Assembly (NCBI GenBank): GCA_947456525.1
Contig: CANGRI010000010.1
Coordinates: 1-33,071, forward strand
DNA: 33,071 nt
Direction: 5' to 3'
Source: Opitutia bacterium
GTDB taxonomy: Bacteria; Verrucomicrobiota; Verrucomicrobiia; Opitutales; UBA953
The number at the start of each line of letters is the position of its first letter. Position 1 is the first letter of the stretch. Shown piece by piece: positions 21,971-29,155 of this stretch. The position numbers and the translations under genes were made by a program. Below the pieces are notes generated by a model that worked only from the letters and a program-made list of their open reading frames with translations, ran no database searches and was not told where the DNA came from.

Positions 21971-22945
21971 ATGACCACTCCCCTCGACTCCGCCCGCGCG
22001 CTCCTGCAGACCGAAGCCTCCGCGCTCGCCGAACTCGCCACGCGTCTCGACGGCTCCTTCACGAAGGCCGTCGACCTGATCGCCGCGCACCCCGGCAAGG
22101 TCGTCCTCTGCGGCGTCGGCAAATCCGGCCTCATCGGCCAGAAGATCGCCGCCACGCTTTGCAGCACGGGCACGCCCGCCATCTTCCTGCATGCCGCCGA
22201 TGCGGTGCATGGCGACCTCGGCATCCTCCAGCCCGGCGACCCGGTCGTGCTCATCTCCCGCTCGGGCACCACTTCCGAGCTCGTCCGTCTCATCCCGGTC
22301 CTGCGTTCCTTCAAGTCTCCGCTCATCGCGATCGTGGGCAACACGCAGTCGCCGCTCGCGACGCAGTCCGACCTCGTCCTCGACATCGGCGCCCGTCCGG
22401 AAGCCGATCCGCTCGGACTGGTCCCGACGACCAGCGCGCTCCTCACGCTCGCCCTCGGCGACGCCCTGGCGGCGGCCTTGATGACCAAGCGCGGCTTCGG
22501 TCCGTCCGATTTCGCCCGGTTCCATCCCGCCGGTCAGCTCGGCCGCAACCTCACGCTCACGGTCGGCGAAGCGCTCCAGCCGCTCGAACGTTGCGCCTGC
22601 GCGAAGCCCGGCGACCTGCTCCGCGACACGGTCATCGCGATGACCCGTCACCCGCACGGCGCCGCCTGCGTCCTCGCCCCTGACGGCACGCTCGCCGGTC
22701 TCATCACCGACGGCGACCTCCGCCGCGCGCTCGGTCGCGGCGTCGACATCAATACGGCCCGCGCGGCCGACATCATGACGGTCAATCCCGTGCGCGCCCA
22801 CGCGCCGATGTCGCTCGGCGAAGCCGCGCGCATCATGGAAGACCGTCCTTCGCAGATCTCCGTGCTGCCCGTCACCGACGCCGCTTCCAACCGCTGCCTC
22901 GGCCTCGTCCGCATCCACGATATCTATCAGGCAGGGATTGTTTGA
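21971..22945 (+). CDS. kdsD: D-arabinose-5-phosphate isomerase with CBS pair (KdsD/KpsF family)
   Basis: A 324-residue enzyme that makes arabinose-5-phosphate from ribulose-5-phosphate, the first step to Kdo. The SIS domain spans about 30-180, with VVLCGVGKSGLIGQKIA (Lys51), SRSGTTSEL (97-105), EADPLGLVPTTS and catalytic-region His185 in RFHPAGQLG. Two CBS motifs fill 205-324 (GDLLRDTVIAMTRHPHGAA, LAGLITDGDLRRAL). The length is normal. Whether it serves lipopolysaccharide (KdsD) or capsule (KpsF) is open, but kdsB next door supports a Kdo role. The start at ATG 21971 follows the pyrimidine tract CCTCTCTTCTTTCCCACC. Confidence 0.93.
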   Translation: MTTPLDSARALLQTEASALAELATRLDGSFTKAVDLIAAHPGKVVLCGVGKSGLIGQKIAATLCSTGTPAIFLHAADAVHGDLGILQPGDPVVLISRSGTTSELVRLIPVLRSFKSPLIAIVGNTQSPLATQSDLVLDIGARPEADPLGLVPTTSALLTLALGDALAAALMTKRGFGPSDFARFHPAGQLGRNLTLTVGEALQPLERCACAKPGDLLRDTVIAMTRHPHGAACVLAPDGTLAGLITDGDLRRALGRGVDINTARAADIMTVNPVRAHAPMSLGEAARIMEDRPSQISVLPVTDAASNRCLGLVRIHDIYQAGIV

Positions 22946-22963
22946 ATCGAGGGCAACAGGGTG

Positions 22964-22984
22964 GGACAGCACCACGTGCTGTCC
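22964..22984 (+). repeat. Perfect hairpin GGACAGCAC just after the kdsD-like gene
   Basis: A 9-bp perfect stem GGACAGCAC/GTGCTGTCC with loop CAC, 18 bp after the stop codon. It is preceded by GGGTG rather than GGTAG, so it looks like a diverged member of the hairpin family. There is no T-run after it, so it is not an intrinsic terminator. Confidence 0.7.
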
Positions 22985-23044
22985 TAAGTGCAAAAGTGCA
23001 ACCGGTCTGCGGCCTGTGCAAAAATGAAAAAGCAAAACGCCTTT

Positions 23045-23132
23045 CAGGTGACAGGTGACGGCCAACTGGGCATCTGCTTTTCGGGTATCAGCCGTTCAGC
23101 CATCGGCAGCCGGCGCCAGGTTCCTGCGGCTG
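23045..23132 (+). repeat. MITE-like element, half copy
   Basis: The left part of the element (CAGGTGACAGGTGACGGCC through GGTTCCTGCGGCTG) breaks off exactly where the other half copies do and joins TAATGGGTAGGG of the next hairpin. Confidence 0.78.
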
Positions 23133-23137
23133 TAATG

Positions 23138-23166
23138 GGTAGGGTCGGGACCGCTTCACGACATAG
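23138..23166 (+). repeat. Single GTAG hairpin (type GTCGGGAC)
   Basis: GGTAG, GGTCGGGAC-CGC-TTCACGAC, ending CATAG. It carries one extra change (GCTTC for GCGTC) compared with other copies. Confidence 0.8.
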
Positions 23167-23176
23167 TTGCATCTAA

Positions 23177-23232
23177 GGTAGGGACGGCTCTCCGAGCCGT
23201 CCACTCGGCGGGCTCGGAGAGCCCGCCCTACC
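23177..23232 (+). repeat. 56-bp REPIN-like double hairpin
   Basis: GGTAG, perfect stem GGACGGCTC/GAGCCGTCC with loop TCC, linker ACTC, perfect stem GGCGGGCTC/GAGCCCGCC with loop GGA, CTACC. All four arms pair fully. Confidence 0.9.
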
Positions 23233-23384
23233 TCAAGACACCTCGCGCCCTCCGGCTCTCGTGTCCTCGTTCGCCCGTTGCCTCCCTTGCCCTGCTCATC
23301 AACTTGTCAACCGGCCAGCTAGTTCGTCTTCGCATCTGAGCCTCCGAGCCTCTGTTCAACCAATTCTCGCGCTCGTCATCCTCC

Positions 23385-25052
23385 ATGTCCTCCCACCCCA
23401 AATTCACCTCGCGTGAACTGACCGTGATGATCCTCGCCGGATTCATCCTGGTGCTGGCTCCGTTGGGCTGGGGCGGTGTCGTGCTCTGGACGGTCGCCGC
23501 GGCGTTGGGCTTCGCCGTCGCCGCCTTCGTCGCGACGGTCGCCGAGGCGCGCACGCAGCGGCTCGCGATGGTCGCGTGGTTCCTCGGCTTGCTGCTCGGG
23601 CTCTATGGCGCCTCCGCCGAAGGGGCCGCGCCTTGGACTTATCGTTGGCTCGACTACGTCAGTTTCCCGTTCTGCGCCCTCGTCGGTTCGTCGGTCGCCT
23701 TCCTCCTGTTGTCGCGCGACCTCGCCTCGCGTCCGGCGGCCGAGATCCGCCGCGAGCTGTTCCGCTCGGTGCCATTCTGGGCCGGCGTCGCGCTTTTCGC
23801 CTATTTCGCGATCCAGGACTTCAACGCATGGGGCGTGGTCGTCGACCGCGAGGCTTTCTGGGCCAAGCAGGGGCTGCCCGGGATCGACGTCGGCAAGTTC
23901 GACGTCCGTCCGCTCCCTTATCTGCGTTGGCTGCCCTCCGGGCTGAACGCTCCGTTCTCCGCGGCCGATACCACCCAGCCGCCGATGAACGCCTGGCGTC
24001 AGATGATGTCGCTCGCCGCGCCTTGGCTGCTGCTGTGTTCGCTCCTGGTCGGTCTGCGTCGCCGTCGCGCCTATGTCTTGCTGGGCTGGATCACGGTCTT
24101 CGCCGCCTGTGGCGTCGGGATCTTCGGCTTCCTGAACCAGCAGTCCAATGGCACGATCTTCGGCTACCCGGTGCCTTATAACACGACATGTTTCGGTCCG
24201 TTCATGAGTCGTAACCACGCCGGGGTCTACCTCTACCTGCACGCCGCTCTCGCCCTCGGACTCACGTTCTGGCACATCCGTCGGGCTGGCGCGAACGCCT
24301 TGCGCGGCGGCCCCCACCTCGTCGCGGCCTTCCTGGCCTTCGGGCTGGCGCTGCTCTCCGCGCTGACCGGCAGCACCGCCGCCGCCGCCGCGGTGCTCGC
24401 GCTCTTCGTGCTCGCGCTACCCCTGGTCTATTGCTTCGGCTTCCCGGGTTCGCGCGGTTCGCGCCAGAAGATCGTCCTCGTCACGGGGGCCGCGATGCTC
24501 TTCTCGGCCTTGGCCATCCTCCTCGCGACCGACCTCCAGCCGATCGTCGAGCGTTTCAAGATGAAGGCGGCGACCTACCAGAAGGCCGGCACGGACGACC
24601 GCGCGCCGCTTCGTCGCGCGACGTGGTCCCTGATCGAAGACGCGGGCTGGAAAGGGCGCGCCTGGGTAGGTTACGGCGCGGGCTCCTATTGCTGGATCTC
24701 GCCGCCCTACCAGGCGAAGCAGAAGGAGCTCCAGAAGGACGGCCGGCTTTTCTACCGCGCGGTGCATGCGCATAACGATTGGCTCGAGATGCTGGCCGAC
24801 TGGGGGGTGCTCGGCCTGCTCCCGGTATTCGTGGCGCTGGCTTGGCTGGGCCGACGCCTCGTCCGCGCTTTCCATGGCGGCCATCCGGAGACGCTGCCGC
24901 TCGCGCTCGGCCTGCTCTTCCTGATGGCGCATGCCTGGGTCGACCTCCTCGTCTGGTTCACTCCGCTGATGTTCACGGCCGGCTTCGTCGTCGCCGCGAT
25001 GACCTGTCTCACGGATCAGTCGTCTTCCGAACAAAGCCGCGAACTTACCTGA
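23385..25052 (+). CDS. O-antigen ligase / polymerase family membrane protein
   Basis: A 555-residue polytopic protein with about eleven hydrophobic segments. It has a large periplasmic-type loop near the C-terminus containing GYGAGSYCWISPPYQ and HAHNDWLEMLADWGVLGLL (His461, His463, Glu468). That H-x-H-N-D-x-L-E block is the hallmark of the Wzy_C/WaaL superfamily, which polymerises repeat units or ligates glycan to lipid A core at the outer face of the inner membrane. Ligase and polymerase cannot be told apart by sequence alone. Start is ATG 23385 after CGCTCGTCATCCTCC. The bi-domain dehydrogenase begins 2 bp after the stop. Confidence 0.88.
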   Translation: MSSHPKFTSRELTVMILAGFILVLAPLGWGGVVLWTVAAALGFAVAAFVATVAEARTQRLAMVAWFLGLLLGLYGASAEGAAPWTYRWLDYVSFPFCALVGSSVAFLLLSRDLASRPAAEIRRELFRSVPFWAGVALFAYFAIQDFNAWGVVVDREAFWAKQGLPGIDVGKFDVRPLPYLRWLPSGLNAPFSAADTTQPPMNAWRQMMSLAAPWLLLCSLLVGLRRRRAYVLLGWITVFAACGVGIFGFLNQQSNGTIFGYPVPYNTTCFGPFMSRNHAGVYLYLHAALALGLTFWHIRRAGANALRGGPHLVAAFLAFGLALLSALTGSTAAAAAVLALFVLALPLVYCFGFPGSRGSRQKIVLVTGAAMLFSALAILLATDLQPIVERFKMKAATYQKAGTDDRAPLRRATWSLIEDAGWKGRAWVGYGAGSYCWISPPYQAKQKELQKDGRLFYRAVHAHNDWLEMLADWGVLGLLPVFVALAWLGRRLVRAFHGGHPETLPLALGLLFLMAHAWVDLLVWFTPLMFTAGFVVAAMTCLTDQSSSEQSRELT

Positions 25053-25054
25053 CC

Positions 25055-27112
25055 TTGCGCCAGATCGTCCAGCATCTGGGCTCGGGCCGTACCGAGCTCC
25101 TCGCCGTCCCGGCGCCGGGACCGCGTCGCGGCCGCCTGCTCGTCCGCGCGACGCGTTCGCTCGTCTCGCTCGGCACCGAACGGATGCTCGTCGAGTTCGG
25201 CCGCGGGGGCTGGCTCAGCAAGGCCCGCCAGCAGCCGGAGAAATTCCGCGCGGTGCTCGCGAAGGTGCGCTCCGAAGGATTCTTCGCCACCGTCGCCGCG
25301 GTCCGCGGCAAGCTCGCGCAGCCGATCCCGCTCGGCTACTGTCATGTCGGCGAAGTCCTCGATGCGGGCGACGTCCCCGGCTTCGCCGCCGGCGATCGCG
25401 TGGTCTCCAATTCTCCGCACGCCGAAGTGGTGTCGGCTTCGCCGGCCTTCGCCGCCCGGATCCCGTCCGAGGTTTCCGACGAGCAGGCGACGTTCACGCC
25501 GCTCGCCGCGGTCGCGCTCCAAGGGCTTCGGCTGATCGACGCCCGTCCCGGCGATGCGGTGGTGGTCATGGGTCTCGGGCTGATCGGCCAGCTCGCCGTG
25601 CGTTTGCTCCGCGCCCGCGGCGTCACGGTCGTCGGCATTGATCCTGATGAAGCGAAGCGCGCCGCCGCCAAGCAGGCCGGCGCCTTGGTCCCCGATTTAG
25701 GCACGCCCCTGACCACGCTCGTTACGGGCGGCGCGGCGGGCGTGCTGATCACGGCCACCACCTCTTCTGACGAACCGGTCAATCAGGCCGCGCGCCTCTG
25801 CCGCCGCCGGGGTCGCGTGGTCCTGGTGGGCGTCACGGGACTCACGCTTAATCGCGCCGACTTCTACGAGAACGAGGTGACCTTCCAGGTCTCGCGCTCC
25901 TACGGCTGCGCCGATGCGTCCGATCCTTCCTCGGCGCGCGCCAATTTCGACGAAGTCTTGGCGCTGATGGCCGCGGGCGCACTCGACATCGCCCCGTTGC
26001 TGACCTCGACCCACTCCTTCGCCGACGCGCCGAAGATCTACGACGACCTCCGTCGCCCCGGCTCCTACGGCCTGCTGATCGAATATTCCGTCCCGAACGA
26101 ATCCCTCGTTCGGACATTGCCCGGCGGGGATGGGGATAGCCGCACTGCCGGCGGCATCGGGATCATCGGGTGCGGCAACTTCGCCGCCCGCGTTCTCGTG
26201 CCGGAGCTCCATCGCCAAGGGGCTTCACCTTCCTTCTTCGTCTCCGCCAACGGGCTGACGGCCAAGCTGCTCGCCGGGGCCGCCGCGACGGCGACCACCG
26301 ACGTGACCGCGTTGCTTGACGACCCGAAGGCCTCGACAGTCTTCATCGCGACCCGCCACGCTGAGCACGGCGAACTCGTTCGCGCGGCGCTCCGGGCCGG
26401 CAAGCATGTCTGGGTCGAGAAGCCGCTTGCGCTGACCGAAGCCGACCTCGACGCGACCATGGCCGTCGCGCGTTCGTCTTCGGGCCTCCTCGCCGTCGGC
26501 TTCAACCGTCGTTTCGCCCCGCTTGCCCTTCGCCTGCGCGCCGTCTTGGCCAAGAGCAAAGATAGCTATGGGGCCTCCATCTTGATCAATGCGGGTCGCT
26601 TGCCGGCCGACCACTGGACCCTCGATCCGAGGCAGGGCGGGGGACGCATCGTCGGCGAGGCCTGCCATTCCGTCGACTTGCTCCGCTACGTGATGGGCTG
26701 CCCGATCGCCGAGGTGCGTCCGTTATCCCGCGATACGGACGGTCAGGACGGCGGCTTCTTCTCGCTCACTTTCGTCAACGGCCGGCAGGCGTTCCTGAAT
26801 TATCGCACGGATCTTCCTGCCGAGCACCCCAAGGAAAAGGTTATGGCTGCCGGGAATGGCGGCTGGACCGTCGACCTGGATAATTGGCGTTCCATTCGTA
26901 GCCCCGGCTCAACCTACCCCGACCTCCATCAGAGCCTGCCCGGGGCATTTGCTTGGCCGGCTTGGCTCGGCGGCCCCGCTCGTGGCAAAGGCCATGCGGA
27001 AGCGCTCGCCGCTTTCCTCTCCGCCGTCCGCACCGGCGGCCCCGCCCCCGTCTCCCTCGACGAGATCGAAGAAGTCTCGAGATGGAGCATCCGGATGCAG
27101 GGAATGAAGTGA
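25055..27112 (+). CDS. Bi-domain oxidoreductase: MDR-type dehydrogenase fused to Gfo/Idh/MocA
   Basis: A fusion of about 685 residues. Residues 1-350 form a medium-chain dehydrogenase-like domain with VRATRSLVSLGTERMLVEFGRGG and the nucleotide loop VVMGLGLIGQLAV (about 169-181), but the usual catalytic zinc cysteine motif is missing. Residues 362-685 form a Gfo/Idh/MocA domain with GIIGCGNFAARV and WVEKPLALT (EKP near 453). This architecture is common in bacterial glycan clusters beside heparinase-like genes; its reaction is not established, though NAD(P)-dependent sugar oxidation is expected. TTG 25055 is the proposed start, because homologues begin near RQIVQHLGSGRTEL, no ATG is nearby, and it follows the ligase stop by 2 bp. 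Confidence 0.85.
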   Translation: MRQIVQHLGSGRTELLAVPAPGPRRGRLLVRATRSLVSLGTERMLVEFGRGGWLSKARQQPEKFRAVLAKVRSEGFFATVAAVRGKLAQPIPLGYCHVGEVLDAGDVPGFAAGDRVVSNSPHAEVVSASPAFAARIPSEVSDEQATFTPLAAVALQGLRLIDARPGDAVVVMGLGLIGQLAVRLLRARGVTVVGIDPDEAKRAAAKQAGALVPDLGTPLTTLVTGGAAGVLITATTSSDEPVNQAARLCRRRGRVVLVGVTGLTLNRADFYENEVTFQVSRSYGCADASDPSSARANFDEVLALMAAGALDIAPLLTSTHSFADAPKIYDDLRRPGSYGLLIEYSVPNESLVRTLPGGDGDSRTAGGIGIIGCGNFAARVLVPELHRQGASPSFFVSANGLTAKLLAGAAATATTDVTALLDDPKASTVFIATRHAEHGELVRAALRAGKHVWVEKPLALTEADLDATMAVARSSSGLLAVGFNRRFAPLALRLRAVLAKSKDSYGASILINAGRLPADHWTLDPRQGGGRIVGEACHSVDLLRYVMGCPIAEVRPLSRDTDGQDGGFFSLTFVNGRQAFLNYRTDLPAEHPKEKVMAAGNGGWTVDLDNWRSIRSPGSTYPDLHQSLPGAFAWPAWLGGPARGKGHAEALAAFLSAVRTGGPAPVSLDEIEEVSRWSIRMQGMK

Positions 27113-27448
27113 GAGTATTGAGAATAGAGTATCGGGAAAGTGATGGCTTTGGGTAGGGTCGAGCATTCTTGCTCGACCGTGGCCGACCAAGGATGGTCAG
27201 CCCTACCAAGAAATATCTCGGTTCCCAGTTCTCAGCCATCAGGTCTCTGGTAAGGGTTATCAGGTGCAGGTACGGGGGTGGGGTAAAATATGCGCCCCCG
27301 GCCGATCATCCGGTCTCCGGTTCCCCCTTGAGTTAATTCCGCAGCGATCCTTGGCCACTGGTCAACTTGTCAACCGGCCAGCTAGTTAGTCTCTCCGGCC
27401 AACAGGCCAACCGATCAACTGATCATCCCTGCCTCTCCTCTTAATAAA
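27113..27448 (+). repeat. Repeat island 6 between bi-domain dehydrogenase and wecC
   Basis: No gene. The order is GAGTATTGAGAATAGAGTATCGG (27113-27135, like 20564), 56-bp double hairpin (27152-27207, like 14921), GGTTCCCAGTTCTCAG and CAGGTGCAGGTACGGGGG words (27210-27280, like island 1), GATCATCCGGTCTCCGG module (27304-27320) with TTGAGTTAA, inverted 8-mers CAACTTGTCAACCGGCCAGC (27364-27383) and GGCCAACAGGCCAACC (27400-27415), then GATCAACTGATCA. The AT-rich CTCTTAATAAA precedes the start. Confidence 0.85.
27152..27207 (+). repeat. 56-bp REPIN-like double hairpin, type with GGTCGAGCA stem
   Basis: GGTAG, perfect stem GGTCGAGCA/TGCTCGACC with loop TTCT, 2-nt linker, stem GGCCGACCA/TGGTCAGCC (one mismatch) with loop AGGA, CTACC. 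It matches 14921-14976 in length and nearly in sequence. Confidence 0.88.
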
Positions 27449-28672
27449 ATGTCCTCCCTCTGCGTCCTCGGCCTCGGCTATATCGGCCTCCCGACCGCGT
27501 CCATCTTCGCGACGAAGGGACGCCGCGTGCTCGGCGTCGATGTCTCGGCTTCGGTGGTCGAGACGATCAGCAGCGGCCGCATCCATATCCAGGAGCCCGA
27601 CCTCGACGTGCTCGTCCGCGCGGCGGTGCAGTCCGGTAATCTCAAGGCCGCCACCAAGCCCGCCGCGGCCGACGTCTTCATCCTCGCGGTGCCGACGCCT
27701 TTCGTCGTTTCCGCCGACGGCGCGCGCAAGCCGGACCTTTCGTTCGTCGAGGCCGCCGCCCGCTCCATCGCCCCGGTGGTCGCGTCCGGCAACCTGATCA
27801 TCCTCGAGTCGACCTCGCCGGTCGGGACGACGGAGAAGGTCAAGGGATGGCTCGAGGCCGAGCTCGCGCAGCTGGGCCGCAAGGTCGACGGCTTGCTCTA
27901 CGCGCACTGCCCGGAGCGCATCCTGCCTGGCCAGATGCTCAAGGAACTCGTCTCCAACGACCGCATCTGCGGCGGCCTTACTTCGGCTGCCGCCGAGAAG
28001 GCCCGCGACCTCTACGCAACCTTCTGCACGGCGCAGATCTTCCTGACCGACGCGCGGACGGCCGAATTGGCGAAGCTGACCGAGAACGCTTATCGCGACG
28101 TGAACATCGCCTTCGCCAATGAGCTCTCGCTGATCTGCGACAAGCTCGGCATCGACGTCTGGGAACTCATCCGCCTGGCGAACCGCCATCCGCGCGTGAA
28201 GATCCTCCAGCCCGGCCCTGGCGTCGGCGGTCACTGCATCGCGGTCGACCCTTGGTTCATCGTCGACGCCGCTCCGGCCGAAGCGCGCCTCCTCCGCACG
28301 GCCCGCGAGGTCAACGACTCGAAGCCGCCCCATGTCGTCGCCCAGGTCCGCGCCGCCGCCGGACCGGGCGCCGTCGTCGCCTGCCTCGGTCTCGCCTTCA
28401 AGGCGAACGTCGACGACCTCCGCGAATCGCCCGCGGTCGAGATCGCCGCGCACCTCGCCGCCGCAGGACTGAAGGTGCTCGCTGTGGAGCCGCACGTGAC
28501 CACCTTGCCCGAAGCTCTGCAGGGCAGGGCGGAACTCGTCCCGCTTGCCGATGCGCTTGCCCGCGCCTCCGTCGTCGTGCTGCTCGTCGACCATCGCTCC
28601 TTCGCCGGCCTCACGCTTGCGCAGATTGCCGGCAAGAAGCTGATCGACACGAGAGGGATGGTCCGGGCCTGA
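27449..28672 (+). CDS. wecC: UDP-N-acetyl-D-mannosamine dehydrogenase
   Basis: A 407-residue UDP-sugar dehydrogenase that oxidises UDP-ManNAc twice to UDP-ManNAcA with NAD. The N-terminal Rossmann motif is CVLGLGYIGLPTASIFA, PTPFV and ILESTSPVGTTE follow, and the catalytic cysteine is Cys263 in GVGGHCIAVDPWF. AHCPERILPGQMLKELV and LTENAYRDVNIAFANEL are typical of the WecC/WbpA group. The ManNAc assignment over other hexuronates is supported by wecB in the same locus. Start ATG 27449 follows AT-rich CTTAATAAA. It is separated from its partner wecB by a heparinase-type gene and two repeat islands. Confidence 0.93.
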   Translation: MSSLCVLGLGYIGLPTASIFATKGRRVLGVDVSASVVETISSGRIHIQEPDLDVLVRAAVQSGNLKAATKPAAADVFILAVPTPFVVSADGARKPDLSFVEAAARSIAPVVASGNLIILESTSPVGTTEKVKGWLEAELAQLGRKVDGLLYAHCPERILPGQMLKELVSNDRICGGLTSAAAEKARDLYATFCTAQIFLTDARTAELAKLTENAYRDVNIAFANELSLICDKLGIDVWELIRLANRHPRVKILQPGPGVGGHCIAVDPWFIVDAAPAEARLLRTAREVNDSKPPHVVAQVRAAAGPGAVVACLGLAFKANVDDLRESPAVEIAAHLAAAGLKVLAVEPHVTTLPEALQGRAELVPLADALARASVVVLLVDHRSFAGLTLAQIAGKKLIDTRGMVRA

Positions 28673-28730
28673 AGGCCCGACGCGTGAGTTGATCAGTTGA
28701 CAAGTTGGCAAGTTGACAAGGGATGCAATG

Positions 28731-28756
28731 GGTAGGGATGCAATGACATCGCATCC
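28731..28756 (+). repeat. Single GTAG hairpin (type GGATGCAATG)
   Basis: GGTAG followed by GGATGCAATG-A-CATCGCATCC, a 10-bp stem with one non-Watson-Crick pair and a one-base centre (so in practice a larger loop). It has the same GTAG foot with another unrelated stem. Confidence 0.7.
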
Positions 28757-28809
28757 GCTCGCTCAAGGGGAGACCGGAAACCGGAATGTTAGCTTGGGGC
28801 ATTTTCTTT

Positions 28810-28897
28810 CAGGTGACGGGTGTCGGCCACCGGGGCATCAGCCCTTCGGGCGTCAGCCGTTCAGCTCTCGGCCGCCGGCTCCGGGTTCCCGCGGCTG
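28810..28897 (+). repeat. MITE-like element, half copy
   Basis: CAGGTGACGGGTGTCGGCC through CGGGTTCCCGCGGCTG, stopping at the same internal point as 23045-23132 and followed by CAATGGGTAGGG. Confidence 0.78.
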
Positions 28898-28902
28898 CAA
28901 TG

Positions 28903-28931
28903 GGTAGGGTCGGGACCGCGTCACGACATAG
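28903..28931 (+). repeat. Single GTAG hairpin (type GTCGGGAC)
   Basis: GGTAG, GGTCGGGAC-CGC-GTCACGAC, ending CATAG. It is identical in core to 31140-31168 and 31361-31389. Confidence 0.82.
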
Positions 28932-28941
28932 TTGTATCTTA

Positions 28942-28997
28942 GGTAGGGACGGTTCCCCGAACCGTCCGCTCGGCGGGCTCGGAGAGCCCGCCCTACC
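28942..28997 (+). repeat. 56-bp REPIN-like double hairpin
   Basis: GGTAG, perfect stem GGACGGTTC/GAACCGTCC with loop CCC, linker GCTC, perfect stem GGCGGGCTC/GAGCCCGCC with loop GGA, CTACC. Compared with 23177, the first stem has a compensatory C-to-T / G-to-A change that keeps pairing. Confidence 0.9.
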
Positions 28998-29155
28998 TCA
29001 AGACACCCCCGCCAATCATCCGATCTCCGGTTCCCCTTAGAGTTAAACCTCTGTCTCCCATGTCCACTGGTCAACTTGTCAACCGGCCAGCTAGTGATCT
29101 CCTCCGTTCAACTGATCAACTAGGTCTTTAATCCATTCAGATCTTCAGGCTTCAG

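Larger units (their letters stand above)
22946..23384 (+). repeat. Repeat island 5 between kdsD-like gene and O-antigen ligase
   Basis: No gene. The order is a hairpin at 22964-22984, GTGCAAAAGTGCAACCGG words (22988-23005), a half MITE-like element (23045-23132), GTAG hairpin (23138-23166), 56-bp double hairpin (23177-23232), and inverted 8-mers CAACTTGTCAACCGGCCAGC (23301-23325), then GAGCCTCCGAGCCTC. The block 23045-23232 has the same module order as 28810-28997 and 31269-31455. Confidence 0.85.
28673..29155 (+). repeat. Repeat island 7 between wecC and heparinase-type gene
   Basis: No gene. The order is 8-mer tandem AGTTGACAAGTTGGCAAG (28695-28712, extending both ways), GTAG hairpin (28731-28756), GGGGAGACCGGAAACCGG (28768-28785), half MITE-like element (28810-28897), GTAG hairpin (28903-28931), 56-bp double hairpin (28942-28997), CCGATCTCCGGTTCCCC (29019-29035, inverse of 28768), inverted 8-mers CAACTTGTCAACCGGCCAGC (29071-29090), and CAACTGATCAACTAGG (29109-29124). 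The outer modules mirror one another around the centre. Confidence 0.87.

Noticed and set aside
22988-23176. A 62-codon open frame running through island 5
   Set aside because: It is translated from repeat modules that recur in other reading frames elsewhere, so it is not a conserved protein.
23177-23232. The GTAG hairpins as intrinsic transcription terminators
   Set aside because: The stems are strong but none is followed by a T-run, several sit in tandem or near the next start codon, and the conserved flanking GGTAG/CTACC points to repeats. A Rho-linked or attenuating role remains possible.
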